From the NCBI GenBank assembly GCA_021824575.1, contig JAKAKJ010000081.1, positions 1-58,928 of the forward strand: a stretch of 58,928 nucleotides of DNA, given 5' to 3'. A program made the translations under genes and the position numbers. The stretch comes from Chloroflexota bacterium. GTDB taxonomy: Bacteria > Chloroflexota > Anaerolineae > Anaerolineales > Villigracilaceae. Below the pieces are notes generated by a model. It worked only from the letters and a program-made list of their open reading frames with translations, made no database searches and was not told where the DNA came from. Shown here piece after piece: positions 33,908 to 41,742 of the stretch (its first letter is position 1; each line of letters opens with the position of its first letter).

Positions 33908-35540
33908 ATTCCCTAAATATTCTCACATGCCTTCTCGGTTCTTTGCCATACGAGTGACTCACCAATTCTGCCTGACGGGCCATCTCGTGTTCCAAGCGCC
34001 GCACGAGTGATGGACCCGGCGGCAAATCCACCCAGCGCTCGCCGTTCAAGACTGCGGCAATTGCCTGTTGCGTTTGCTCTTTCACTGCATCAATGTCAGA
34101 TGATGCAAACTGCTCGCCTTTCAAGTTGAACAAATCGCCCAAAAACTGTTCCATCTGTCCAACCGTGCTCGAACGCAAAACATAAATCGGCAAGCCGCGG
34201 TGTTCAGCATCCACGATCGTTTGCTGACGGTCGCGGTAATACGTTCGCAAGGTCACCAGCGCATTCGCCTCATCCGGCTCCTTCACAACAACAACCGGCA
34301 CGCCGAGTCGCTTGGCGGCTTGCATCAGACGATTGCGCGCCACGCCATACGGATAAATCTTCACCGTCTGCATTACGCTGTGCGTCACGCTGCGAACCGG
34401 CTCGAAGTGCGGAGGCGCGGACGCGGCGGACGACTCATCGAAAGACGCGGCCGGCTGACGTCCCATCGAAGATCCGGGTGCCCTTCCAGAGCGCCGAGGC
34501 GTTTTCGATTCTTTCGCGTCCATCCTCGACTGTGGAACAGTTGCAGTTTTCTCGATCTGAATCTTGCCATCGGCATCCCGCGTGCGAACTTCAGGCAGGA
34601 TTGGATAGCCGCGCAGGAGCGCATCAACAGATTCCATGATATCGAGGTGAACCGCGAAGCGATCACGATTTTGAATCTCGATCAGCACATCGAACGTGGG
34701 CGGAGCGCGTCGCTCGAGGACCGTTTTCTGCGTGCCGCGTCGACGCGCTTCCTCGTCTGACAATGTGACCGCTTCGATTCCGCCAACGAGATCGCTCAGC
34801 GTTGGGTTGAGCAAAAGATTATCGAGGGTTTGTCCATGTGCCGTGCCAATGAGCTGCACGCCGCGTTCCGCGATGGTACGCGCTGCGGCCGCTTCGAGTT
34901 CACGCCCGATCTCGTCAATCACGATGACTTCGGGATTGTGATTCTCAACGGCTTCGATCATCACTTCGTGCTGAAGCATCGGCTCGCGCACTTGCATACG
35001 GCGCGCCTTGCCAACTGCAGGATGGGGCACATCACCATCGCCGCCGATTTCGTTGGAGGTATCCACGATGACGACGCGCTTGGCTTCTGCCAGAATGCGC
35101 GCGGCCTCGCGCAAAAGAGTCGTTTTACCAACGCCGGGACGCCCAAGGATCAGCACTGACTTGCCTGATTCGATGATGTCCTGGATGATGTCCACTGTGC
35201 CATACACGGCGCGTCCCACGCGCAAAGTCAGACCGACGATGTGCGTACGCCGGTTGCGGATGGCTGAGATGCGATGCAGCGTACGTTCGATTCCCGCACG
35301 GTTGTCAGCGTCGAATTCGCCCGTGCGTTCATCCACGTAATCAATTTCGGGGCGCGTCACTTCCGATTCGCGCAGGACAATTTCACGATCCACAAAGCGC
35401 GCGGTCGGGACGCGGCCTAAATCCAAAATGATCTCCAGCAGGTTCTCGCTATCGTCCGCTTTTTCCACCGCGCGGCGGATATCCGCGGGCAGAACATCGA
35501 GAAGCGCTTCAAGGTCATCAGTTATTTTAAGTTGAGTCAT
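33906..35540 (-). CDS. AAA ATPase with C-terminal R3H nucleic-acid-binding domain
   Basis: 544 residues from the ATG at 35540 (TTG at 35561 rejected). Residues ~1-110 are helical; P-loop LILGRPGVGKTTLLREAARIL; Walker B EVIVIDEIGRELEAAAARTIAERG; then LIGTAHGQTLDNLLLNPTLSDLVGG, as in SpoIIIAA/ycf45-like ATPases. A low-complexity basic linker (~340-395, rich in Arg, Ser, Pro, Ala) precedes a domain with VRSVTHSVMQTVKIYPYGVARNRLMQA and a terminal R3H motif (RRLEH). It probably binds single-stranded nucleic acid; role unknown. Confidence 0.87.
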   Translation of the reverse strand: MTQLKITDDLEALLDVLPADIRRAVEKADDSENLLEIILDLGRVPTARFVDREIVLRESEVTRPEIDYVDERTGEFDADNRAGIERTLHRISAIRNRRTHIVGLTLRVGRAVYGTVDIIQDIIESGKSVLILGRPGVGKTTLLREAARILAEAKRVVIVDTSNEIGGDGDVPHPAVGKARRMQVREPMLQHEVMIEAVENHNPEVIVIDEIGRELEAAAARTIAERGVQLIGTAHGQTLDNLLLNPTLSDLVGGIEAVTLSDEEARRRGTQKTVLERRAPPTFDVLIEIQNRDRFAVHLDIMESVDALLRGYPILPEVRTRDADGKIQIEKTATVPQSRMDAKESKTPRRSGRAPGSSMGRQPAASFDESSAASAPPHFEPVRSVTHSVMQTVKIYPYGVARNRLMQAAKRLGVPVVVVKEPDEANALVTLRTYYRDRQQTIVDAEHRGLPIYVLRSSTVGQMEQFLGDLFNLKGEQFASSDIDAVKEQTQQAIAAVLNGERWVDLPPGPSLVRRLEHEMARQAELVSHSYGKEPRRHVRIFRE

Positions 35541-35704
35541 ATAGAAACAGCCTGTTAGCAAAAAGTACGGTGTGATTTCAACGAGGAGACACCAAATCCC
35601 CTGAGATACTTACGCCGTGTGAAATTCACTGAAACAACGGCTTACAAAACCAAGGCAAAATCTTGTCCATGTCGGCGTTACCTGCCAGTCAGTGAGATAT
35701 TTAT

Positions 35705-35710
35705 ATTATA
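35705..35710 (-). promoter_or_regulatory. Possible -10 box of the AAA-R3H gene
   Basis: TATAAT on the minus strand, about 165 bases before the start at 35540; the -35 region is weak. The intervening leader (35541-35704) has an 11-bp palindrome GTGAAATTCAC at 35619-35629 but no element I can name. Confidence 0.35.
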
Positions 35711-35766
35711 CGAGAAACGGGAATTGCAGTAATGGCGAATTACTCACGGATGCGGCAAATTTGTGC

Positions 35767-36684
35767 CTATTTCTTTGCCCCAATGCGACTCACGCGCGAA
35801 GGCTGCACACTGACCCCCGCGGGCTGGACCGCCTTTACCATCTGTCCATCCTTCACCAACCGTGTAAGATGTTTGACCATGACCGCCTGACGCGCTCCCG
35901 CGCGTGCGCCAAGATCCTCGAGCACTGGTTCAAGCCAGGCTTGATAGGAGCGGACGCAAATATAAATAGGCCGCCCACCGCGGTCGGGAAAATGGTTGAT
36001 GAGTGAAATCAACTTCGCACTGACGTTTGTCGCTTCAGGATGGATCAATGGCATCAACATGATGCCAACCATTCCGCTCGATGCGCCAACATAACAGTTA
36101 ACTCCCTCGTTGCAGATAAATCCAACGGCGCGCTTCGGCATCTGCTCGACAGGTTGCAAGAGCGGCGGAACAATTTGGTGATATAGAGTTTGAATGGATG
36201 GCAAGTCAACTGAGTTGACGCGCGACCACTTGCAATTCGAGTTCACATTAGAAAGATTACTGACATCCCACATGCGCTGCCACGCGTAGACAGAAAACCC
36301 TGCGACGCGCAATGGAGAAAAGGCGTCGCCGACTTCATCCACTTCCGCGAGGATATGAAACGCACCCCAGGTTCCGGCTTGGGATGTAAGGCTCTCAATG
36401 AGCAAGGGAAGTGAAGGATGATCAAGAAGCGTTATTGGGGCAAGGTATAGTAATCTGGCAAAAGAATCGCCATTTGTGTGAATGATTCCGCCAAGTAATG
36501 TTGAATGCTCCTCGTCTGCCACAGCAGAATAAATGTGACGACGCGGATTTATATAAGACATCGCACCCATCGCCCCAAGTGGGTTGCCGCGCGTCAACAA
36601 GCGTGCGGAGTCAAGACTGATGGCTTCGTCGCGGTAACGATATAAAGTGGGCAGATCGCGTAGATCGAGTGGGCGAATGGACAT
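35767..36684 (-). CDS. Uncharacterised protein, possible GNAT-like fold
   Basis: 305 residues, no signal peptide or membrane segment. The beginning (MSIRPLDLRDLPTLYRYRDEA) and the alternating strands (RHIYSAVADEEHSTLLGGIIHTNGD, WGAFHILAEVDE, VAGFSVYAWQRMWDV) resemble a double-GNAT arrangement, but the acetyl-CoA loop is not clear. It follows pdxT by 40 bases on the same strand. I do not assign a function. Confidence 0.7.
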   Translation of the reverse strand: MSIRPLDLRDLPTLYRYRDEAISLDSARLLTRGNPLGAMGAMSYINPRRHIYSAVADEEHSTLLGGIIHTNGDSFARLLYLAPITLLDHPSLPLLIESLTSQAGTWGAFHILAEVDEVGDAFSPLRVAGFSVYAWQRMWDVSNLSNVNSNCKWSRVNSVDLPSIQTLYHQIVPPLLQPVEQMPKRAVGFICNEGVNCYVGASSGMVGIMLMPLIHPEATNVSAKLISLINHFPDRGGRPIYICVRSYQAWLEPVLEDLGARAGARQAVMVKHLTRLVKDGQMVKAVQPAGVSVQPSRVSRIGAKK

Positions 36685-36724
36685 CTTTCACGTCCGAACG
36701 TTTAAACGCTGGAACGTTCAAACA

Positions 36725-37303
36725 TTAATCAGCCAGCGAAAGAAAATATTCGTGGAAACGCGTATCGTTCGTCAGCTCAGGGTGGAAAGACGTCGCCAAA
36801 AGATGCACCTGTTGCGCGGCGACGATTCTCCCGTCCGCGACGGAGGCGAGAATCTTTGCGTCCCCATTCACTGACTCGATGATCGGTGCGCGGATAAAGA
36901 CCGCGTGAAACGCATCCTTCGTGCCGGTAACTTGCTTGAGTTCGGGAATATCAAGATCGGCTTCGAACGAATCCACCTGACGGCCAAAGGCGTTGCGTTC
37001 CACTTTTATATCCATTAGATTCAACAATGGCTGATTGCGACTAGCATCCTTCGACATGAAAATCGCACCCGCACATGTTCCCCAAACGGCATGGCGTTGA
37101 CCAAATTGACGCAGCGGTTCCATCAAACCATAATCCGTTGCAAGTTTTCCAATCGTCGTTGACTCGCCACCTGGAATGATCAAGCCATCCAAACCTTTGA
37201 GATGTTCCGGCAAACGCACTTCGACGGCTTCCACGTTGAGGCGTTTGAGCATGGCAATATGTTCGGCAAAGTCGCCTTGAATTGCAAGCACACCAATTTT
37301 CAT
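36725..37303 (-). CDS. pdxT: Pyridoxal 5'-phosphate synthase glutaminase subunit PdxT
   Basis: 192 residues. It releases ammonia from glutamine for PdxS. Motifs: IGVLAIQGDFAEHIAMLKRL, GLIIPGGESTTIGKL, nucleophile Cys in WGTCAGAIFMSK, and the His/Glu pair in ATSFHPELTNDTRFHEYFL. It lies downstream of pdxS with a 107-base spacer, wider than usual for this pair. Confidence 0.95.
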   Translation of the reverse strand: MKIGVLAIQGDFAEHIAMLKRLNVEAVEVRLPEHLKGLDGLIIPGGESTTIGKLATDYGLMEPLRQFGQRHAVWGTCAGAIFMSKDASRNQPLLNLMDIKVERNAFGRQVDSFEADLDIPELKQVTGTKDAFHAVFIRAPIIESVNGDAKILASVADGRIVAAQQVHLLATSFHPELTNDTRFHEYFLSLAD

Positions 37304-37331
37304 AATCGTTTACGGTGGTCGCGTAGGCGGC

Positions 37332-37400
37332 GGGTTTCGATATGGGCTTGATACGCTTCGCTACTCAGCCTTACTCAACCATCGCCGCCGTATCGAGACC
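37332..37400. repeat. Imperfect inverted repeat between pdxS and pdxT
   Basis: GGTTTCGATATGG (37333-37345) faces GGTCTCGATACGG read on the other strand (37388-37400), 11 of 13 matching, around a 42-base centre containing GATACGCTTCGCTACTCAG. It looks like a decayed palindromic intergenic repeat. It could also cut transcription between the two genes. Confidence 0.4.
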
Positions 37401-37410
37401 ACACATGAAA

Positions 37411-38298
37411 TTACCAACCGCGACCAGCAATCTTTTCAGCTTCGGGCATCTGCGAGACATTGCGCCCAACCATTGGCTCGCCAAGATTCTTGCTGACTTC
37501 TGCAAGAATGGACGCGTCCTGATAATGCGTCACTGCCTTGACAATCGCCGCGGCGCGCTTGGCGGGATCACCGCTCTTGAAAATACCAGAGCCGACGAAC
37601 ACGCCGTCCACGCCAAGCTGCATCATCAGCGCTGCGTCAGCTGGAGTCGCCACGCCGCCCGCCGCAAAGTTGACAACGGGCATGCGCCCGAGTTCTTTGG
37701 TTTCTTTGACAAGCTCGTATGGCGCGCCAAGTTCTTTCGCGAATGCCATCAATTCTTCATCGGCCATTGTGGTCAAACGGCGAATATCGCCAAGCACTGT
37801 GCGCGCGTGACGCACCGCTTCAACCACATCGCCCGTCCCAGCCTCGCCTTTGGTTCGGATCATGGCTGCACCCTCGCCAATGCGCCGTAATGCTTCGCCA
37901 AGGTTTCTGCATCCGCATACGAACGGCACCTTGAATAAATGTTTATTGATGTGATTCGCTTCGTCCGCGGGTGTCAACACCTCGGACTCGTCAATGTAAT
38001 CCACGCCGATCGCTTCGAGAATTTGCGCCTCGACAAAATGTCCAATGCGGCATTTGGCCATCACCGGTATCGTGACTGCATCCATAATCCTTAGGATAAG
38101 TTCGGGGTCCGACATGCGCGCTACGCCGCCTTGTGCGCGAATATCCGCCGGGACGCGTTCGAGCGCCATCACCGCGCACGCGCCGGCATCTTCAGCAATC
38201 TTGGCGTGTTCAGGAGTCACAACATCCATGATGACTCCGCCTTTGAGCATTTGGGCCAAACCTTTTTTGACAGCAAATGTACCAGTCTGTTGTTCCAT
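37411..38298 (-). CDS. pdxS: Pyridoxal 5'-phosphate synthase lyase subunit PdxS
   Basis: 295 residues from the ATG at 38298, preferred because AAGGAG lies 6 bases upstream; the ATG at 38304 abuts that site. It makes PLP from ribose 5-phosphate, glyceraldehyde 3-phosphate and ammonia. Signatures: [133 protein letters not shown]. Confidence 0.97.
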   Translation of the reverse strand: MEQQTGTFAVKKGLAQMLKGGVIMDVVTPEHAKIAEDAGACAVMALERVPADIRAQGGVARMSDPELILRIMDAVTIPVMAKCRIGHFVEAQILEAIGVDYIDESEVLTPADEANHINKHLFKVPFVCGCRNLGEALRRIGEGAAMIRTKGEAGTGDVVEAVRHARTVLGDIRRLTTMADEELMAFAKELGAPYELVKETKELGRMPVVNFAAGGVATPADAALMMQLGVDGVFVGSGIFKSGDPAKRAAAIVKAVTHYQDASILAEVSKNLGEPMVGRNVSQMPEAEKIAGRGW

Positions 38299-38443
38299 CT
38301 TCATCTCCTTGATTTTCCTGCGCAAAGATTCTACCACGCAGACTTATACGCGCCATACCCAACGGGAAGCGGGTCGCCGTTTAAAAAGCCAAATCTTGCC
38401 AACCAACTTTTTAACGTTATCAGTGACAACGAAGTTTTTCTCC

Positions 38444-38498
38444 TTGACAAAATAACACACAATGATACAATTGTGACAATCATACAATTAGTACAATT
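38444..38498 (+). promoter_or_regulatory. Promoter and repeat-type operator of the GntR operon
   Basis: TTGACA (38444-38449), 16 bases, TACAAT (38466-38471). The heptamer TACAATT occurs three times (38466, 38483, 38492), and ATTGT-G-ACAAT (38470-38480) is a perfect small dyad. The sites cover the -10 and start region, so autoregulation by the GntR protein is likely. Confidence 0.7.
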
Positions 38499-38503
38499 CT
38501 GAG

Positions 38504-38926
38504 ATGAACGATAAGCCCATCCTTTCTCTCCGCCTCGACTTCCATTCCGGATTGCCAATCTATATCCAGATCATGAATCAGATTGAGCAACAGGTTTCTG
38601 GCGGAGTCCTAAAAGCAGATACCCAATTGCCCACAGTCCGGGCCTTGGCGGCTGAGCTGCGCGTCAATTTCAATACGGTAGCACGAGCCTATCGTTTGTT
38701 GGATGAAGCAGGCGTTATATCAACGCAACAAGGACGCGGCACGTACATTATTGAGAAACCACCGCCGGAAGTTGAAAAGAAGCTGCGGAGTCAAACGCTT
38801 GAAGCGCTGGCCCGTCAATACATTGGCGAAGCAAAACGGCTTAAATTTTCAGACGCAGAAATAAGCCAAATGATGAAAGCCCAGTTGAAGTCCTGGGAAG
38901 AAACGCAGGAAACAAATTTGGAATAG
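38504..38926 (+). CDS. GntR-family transcriptional regulator (YtrA subfamily)
   Basis: 140 residues. Winged helix at ~8-80: PIYIQIMNQIEQQVSGGVL, LPTVRALAAELRVNFNTVARAYRLLDEAGVISTQQGRGTYI. The short C-terminal helical tail (about 55 residues) has no large effector domain, the mark of YtrA-type regulators that control membrane-stress and ABC operons. It heads a plus-strand run with slipin, SdpI-like and YhfC-like genes; pdxS is divergent. Confidence 0.9.
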   Translation: MNDKPILSLRLDFHSGLPIYIQIMNQIEQQVSGGVLKADTQLPTVRALAAELRVNFNTVARAYRLLDEAGVISTQQGRGTYIIEKPPPEVEKKLRSQTLEALARQYIGEAKRLKFSDAEISQMMKAQLKSWEETQETNLE

Positions 38927-38953
38927 GTTTTGAATGAAAGAAGGAGAACGCAA

Positions 38954-39895
38954 ATGGACGCAAAATTCATCAAGAATGTTTTTCAAAAGAATAGATCCGT
39001 GAAAGTGGATCAACACATCCCAGCTGTCGCAGGTTTTCTGTTCGGAATCTTTTTGATCGTTGCCTTGCTTGGTGCGGTCATTATGAGCAGCAAAATTAAT
39101 GACAATTGGATCTCCGTTTGGGTCGCAGGTTGGACGCTGATCGGTGTCATTCTGTTATTTGCATTGAAAGTGGCATCGCAATGGGAAAAGGCAGTTGTGT
39201 TGAGATTAGGCAAATTCCGTTCATTGCGCGGTCCTGGCTTTTTCTGGATTATTCCAATCCTGGATACAATCCCAACCTGGATTGACAGCCGCGTCATGGT
39301 AACGCCATTCTCTGCCGAGAAAACGCTGACCAAAGACACCGTGCCGGTGGATGTTGATGCCGTGTTGTTCTGGGTGGTTTGGGATGCAGAAAAAGCCGCG
39401 CTGGAAGTCGAAGATTATCGCGCTGCAATCGCATGGGCGGCGCAGACGGCACTGCGCGACATCATTGGACGCATGATGCTGGCAGACATCCTCGTTGGCC
39501 GGTCAGCCATTGACGAGGAACTCCAGCACATCATTGATGAACGAACCACACCATGGGGTGTGACCGTGCAGTCGGTAGAAATTCGTGACATCGTCATCCC
39601 ACAAAATTTAGAGGATGCCATGTCGCGGCAGGCGCAGGCCGAACGCGAACGCCAAGCGCGCGTCATCCTCGGCGAGTCAGAACAACAGATCGCGGCCTCG
39701 TTTGCCGAGGCATCCAAAGCTTACGTTGACAATCCCACCGCACTCCACCTGCGCGCCATGAATATGCTTTTTGAAGGATTGAAGGAAAAAGGCGCACTGG
39801 TCATCGTGCCGTCGTCCGCTGTGGACACAATGAACTTGGGCGGTCTCAGTGGCATGGTCGCCATGGCACAGGCAAACAAGCCGAAAGAAAGTTAG
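38954..39895 (+). CDS. SPFH/band 7 membrane protein (slipin/stomatin type)
   Basis: 313 residues from the ATG at 38954 (AAGGAG 7 bases upstream). Two hydrophobic segments at ~20-45 and ~52-75, then the SPFH domain: EKAVVLRLGKFRSLRGPGFFWIIPILDTIPTWIDSRV, the stomatin-like DVDAVLFWVVWDAEKA, TALRDIIGRMMLADILVGRS, WGVTVQSVEIRDIVIPQNLEDAMSRQAQAERERQARVIL, and a coiled-coil tail. Such proteins oligomerise on the membrane, organise lipid domains and guard proteases. Position between GntR and SdpI-like genes suggests a membrane-stress role. Confidence 0.9.
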   Translation: MDAKFIKNVFQKNRSVKVDQHIPAVAGFLFGIFLIVALLGAVIMSSKINDNWISVWVAGWTLIGVILLFALKVASQWEKAVVLRLGKFRSLRGPGFFWIIPILDTIPTWIDSRVMVTPFSAEKTLTKDTVPVDVDAVLFWVVWDAEKAALEVEDYRAAIAWAAQTALRDIIGRMMLADILVGRSAIDEELQHIIDERTTPWGVTVQSVEIRDIVIPQNLEDAMSRQAQAERERQARVILGESEQQIAASFAEASKAYVDNPTALHLRAMNMLFEGLKEKGALVIVPSSAVDTMNLGGLSGMVAMAQANKPKES

Positions 39896-39971
39896 CAAGT
39901 TTGAAGGTTTGAAAGATGGCGAGTTGTCGTATGCAACGATGACTTGCCAGCCTGTAGATCATAAGCCGCCA

Positions 39972-39985
39972 GTTTCACGTGAAAC
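39972..39985. other. parS-like centromere site (ParB/Spo0J binding)
   Basis: GTTTCACGTGAAAC, a perfect 14-bp palindrome identical to the inner 14 bases of the widespread chromosomal parS consensus (TGTTTCACGTGAAACA); only the two outermost bases differ. It lies about 7 kb from the probable origin, the usual neighbourhood for parS. It overlaps the annotated GTG start of the next gene. parA and parB are not in the window. Confidence 0.85.
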
Positions 39986-40659
39986 GGCATTTTCTGAGAA
40001 AGAAGGAAAGATTGTCCACTCGAACTACTTTAATTGTCGCACTAACTCTGGTTGCCATCGCCGTCATATTCAGCGCGGCAGTCTATAACCAATTGCCCGA
40101 ACAAGTCGCTTCGCATTGGGGTGCGAACGATCAGGTGAACGGATATATGTCCCGCTTCTGGGGAGCGTTCCTGATGCCCATCATCGCTCTGGGGATGCTC
40201 GGCCTGTTTATACTCGTTCCAAACATTGATCCGCTCAAGTCCAACATTGCCAAATTTCGCGAGGCGTTCAACGCCTTCATCGCGGCAATTATGGTCTTCC
40301 TCCTATATATTCATGTTCTGACCCTGGCATGGAATCTGGGTTTTCAGAATTTCGGGATGGGCCAAGCCATGCTCCCGGCTGTCGGTTTGATCTTCGTCTT
40401 CGCTGGTCTAATGATGAGAAAGGCCAAACGCAACTTCTTCATTGGCATCCGCACGCCATGGACTTTGTCCAGCGACCGCGTCTGGGACGAAACACATCGC
40501 GTCGGGAGTTGGCTTTTCGTCGCCATGGGTATCGTCACCATGTTTACCGGTCTTCTTGGGCAGGCAGGCATCTATGTCATGTTCGGTGCGATCTTAATCG
40601 CGGCGCTTGTGCCCATAATCTACTCATATGTGCTGTATCAGCAGGAACTGAAATCATAA
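39979..40659 (+). CDS. SdpI-family membrane protein (DUF1648 + SdpI)
   Basis: 226 residues with about six hydrophobic segments. N-terminal DUF1648: IVALTLVAIAVIFSAAVYNQLPEQVASHWGANDQVNGYMSRFWGAFLMP; C-terminal SdpI motif: RNFFIGIRTPWTLSSDRVWDETHRVGSW. SdpI of Bacillus gives immunity to the SdpC toxin and acts as a signalling receptor. The GTG at 39979 lies inside the parS-like palindrome and lacks a ribosome binding site; a TTG at 40012 with AAGGA 4 bases upstream is a good alternative and would leave parS intergenic. Confidence 0.87.
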   Translation: MKRHFLRKKERLSTRTTLIVALTLVAIAVIFSAAVYNQLPEQVASHWGANDQVNGYMSRFWGAFLMPIIALGMLGLFILVPNIDPLKSNIAKFREAFNAFIAAIMVFLLYIHVLTLAWNLGFQNFGMGQAMLPAVGLIFVFAGLMMRKAKRNFFIGIRTPWTLSSDRVWDETHRVGSWLFVAMGIVTMFTGLLGQAGIYVMFGAILIAALVPIIYSYVLYQQELKS

Positions 40660-40705
40660 GCACAGATTGCGACCTGCGCCATTCTAAACACAAGGAGAAT
40701 TTAAT

Positions 40706-41491
40706 ATGCTTACCGCCGCTTACATCGTTAGTTTTACGGGCATGATCCTCCTGCCCATCCTCGCGTGGATTTACTTCGCACACAAGTTCAGTCTCTCCTG
40801 GAAGCTTTTGCTCGCTGGCGGATTGGCTTTTATCGCTTCGCAAATCCCGCACATCCCGTTGACAATCGTTTTAGCTCCGGCGCTCAAGAGCTGGAGTTTC
40901 CTTACCGACGCTATCGTACTCGGCTTGCTGGCCGGGCTCTTTGAAGAGACCGCCCGCTATATTCTTTTCAAGTTCATCCTGAAGAAGTCGCGGACCTGGC
41001 AAGAAGGAATCTTCGTTGGACTGGGCCACGGTGGAACGGAGGCAATCATCCTTGGGATTCTTGCTGGAGTGTCGTTTGCCAGAATGCTGGCTCTCCGCAA
41101 CGTTGACCTGGCTACTGTGCCAAGCATACCAGCGGACCAACTTGCCTTAGCCAGGCAGCAGCTGGCTGCATTTTGGTCTACTCCTGCTTACATCGCAATA
41201 CTTGGTGTGGTCGAAAGAATCTTCGCGGTCTGTTTGCATGTCTCACTGTCGGTTATGGTCTTGTATGGGATCGCAGTGAACAAACCAGCCTGGTATGGAC
41301 TGGCAGTCCTGTGGCATACCATCGTGGATGGAATTGCCGCGTATTTAGGATTGTTAAAAGTCAATACGCTCACGATGGAAGGCTTGATAGGGTTGATGGC
41401 AATTGCAAGCATTGGACTGGTCTTTGCGCTGCGCGGAAAGTTTCCAGCCGCCGCGCCGGAAGTGGCGCCCATGGAGATCAACAATCCATAG
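40706..41491 (+). CDS. YhfC-family intramembrane glutamic protease (CAAX-like)
   Basis: 261 residues with about seven hydrophobic segments. Motifs of the YhfC/ABI-like families are GLLAGLFEETARYILFKFIL (Glu-Glu pair), VGLGHGGTEAIILG and LAVLWHTIVDGIAAYLG (His), which would form the membrane-embedded active site. AAGGAG lies before the ATG. Relatives are linked to bacteriocin processing or immunity; here it closes the operon with the SdpI-like protein, so a joint peptide-defence role is plausible but inferred. Confidence 0.85.
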   Translation: MLTAAYIVSFTGMILLPILAWIYFAHKFSLSWKLLLAGGLAFIASQIPHIPLTIVLAPALKSWSFLTDAIVLGLLAGLFEETARYILFKFILKKSRTWQEGIFVGLGHGGTEAIILGILAGVSFARMLALRNVDLATVPSIPADQLALARQQLAAFWSTPAYIAILGVVERIFAVCLHVSLSVMVLYGIAVNKPAWYGLAVLWHTIVDGIAAYLGLLKVNTLTMEGLIGLMAIASIGLVFALRGKFPAAAPEVAPMEINNP

Positions 41492-41561
41492 CGGGAGCAG
41501 TTCAAAGGTCAGAAAAGAAGCGAAATTCAAAAATACGATAAACTCTTTTCGCACCCGATAA

Positions 41562-41595
41562 AGACTCCGCCGGTGATTTCCGATCGGCGGAGTCT
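41562..41595 (+). terminator. Hairpin after the GntR-YhfC operon
   Basis: AGACTCCGCCG (41562-41572) and its complement (41585-41595) with a 12-base loop. No T run follows, so termination is uncertain. The rest of the 41492-41742 gap holds only the next promoter. Confidence 0.5.
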
Positions 41596-41707
41596 CCTTC
41601 AACGTGCATCGGCATGATATGCGGGAAATTGTCATCCCGGCTTTGGACATTTCTCAGCCCGCTTTTATCATTCAAATTCGAACATTTGTTCTATATCTTT
41701 TATGGGA

Positions 41708-41736
41708 TTGTATTGCGTTGGCAAAGCCGCTAGACT
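41708..41736 (+). promoter_or_regulatory. Promoter giving a leaderless histidine-kinase transcript
   Basis: TTGTAT (41708-41713), 17 bases, TAGACT (41731-41736), then only 6 bases to the ATG at 41743. There is no ribosome binding site, so transcription should begin at or beside the start codon. Confidence 0.6.
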
Positions 41737-41742
41737 GTTATC

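Noticed and set aside
37304-37410. Possible riboswitch between pdxS and pdxT
   Set aside because: The inverted repeat here is imperfect and resembles a dispersed repeat; no known PLP-related riboswitch features are visible.
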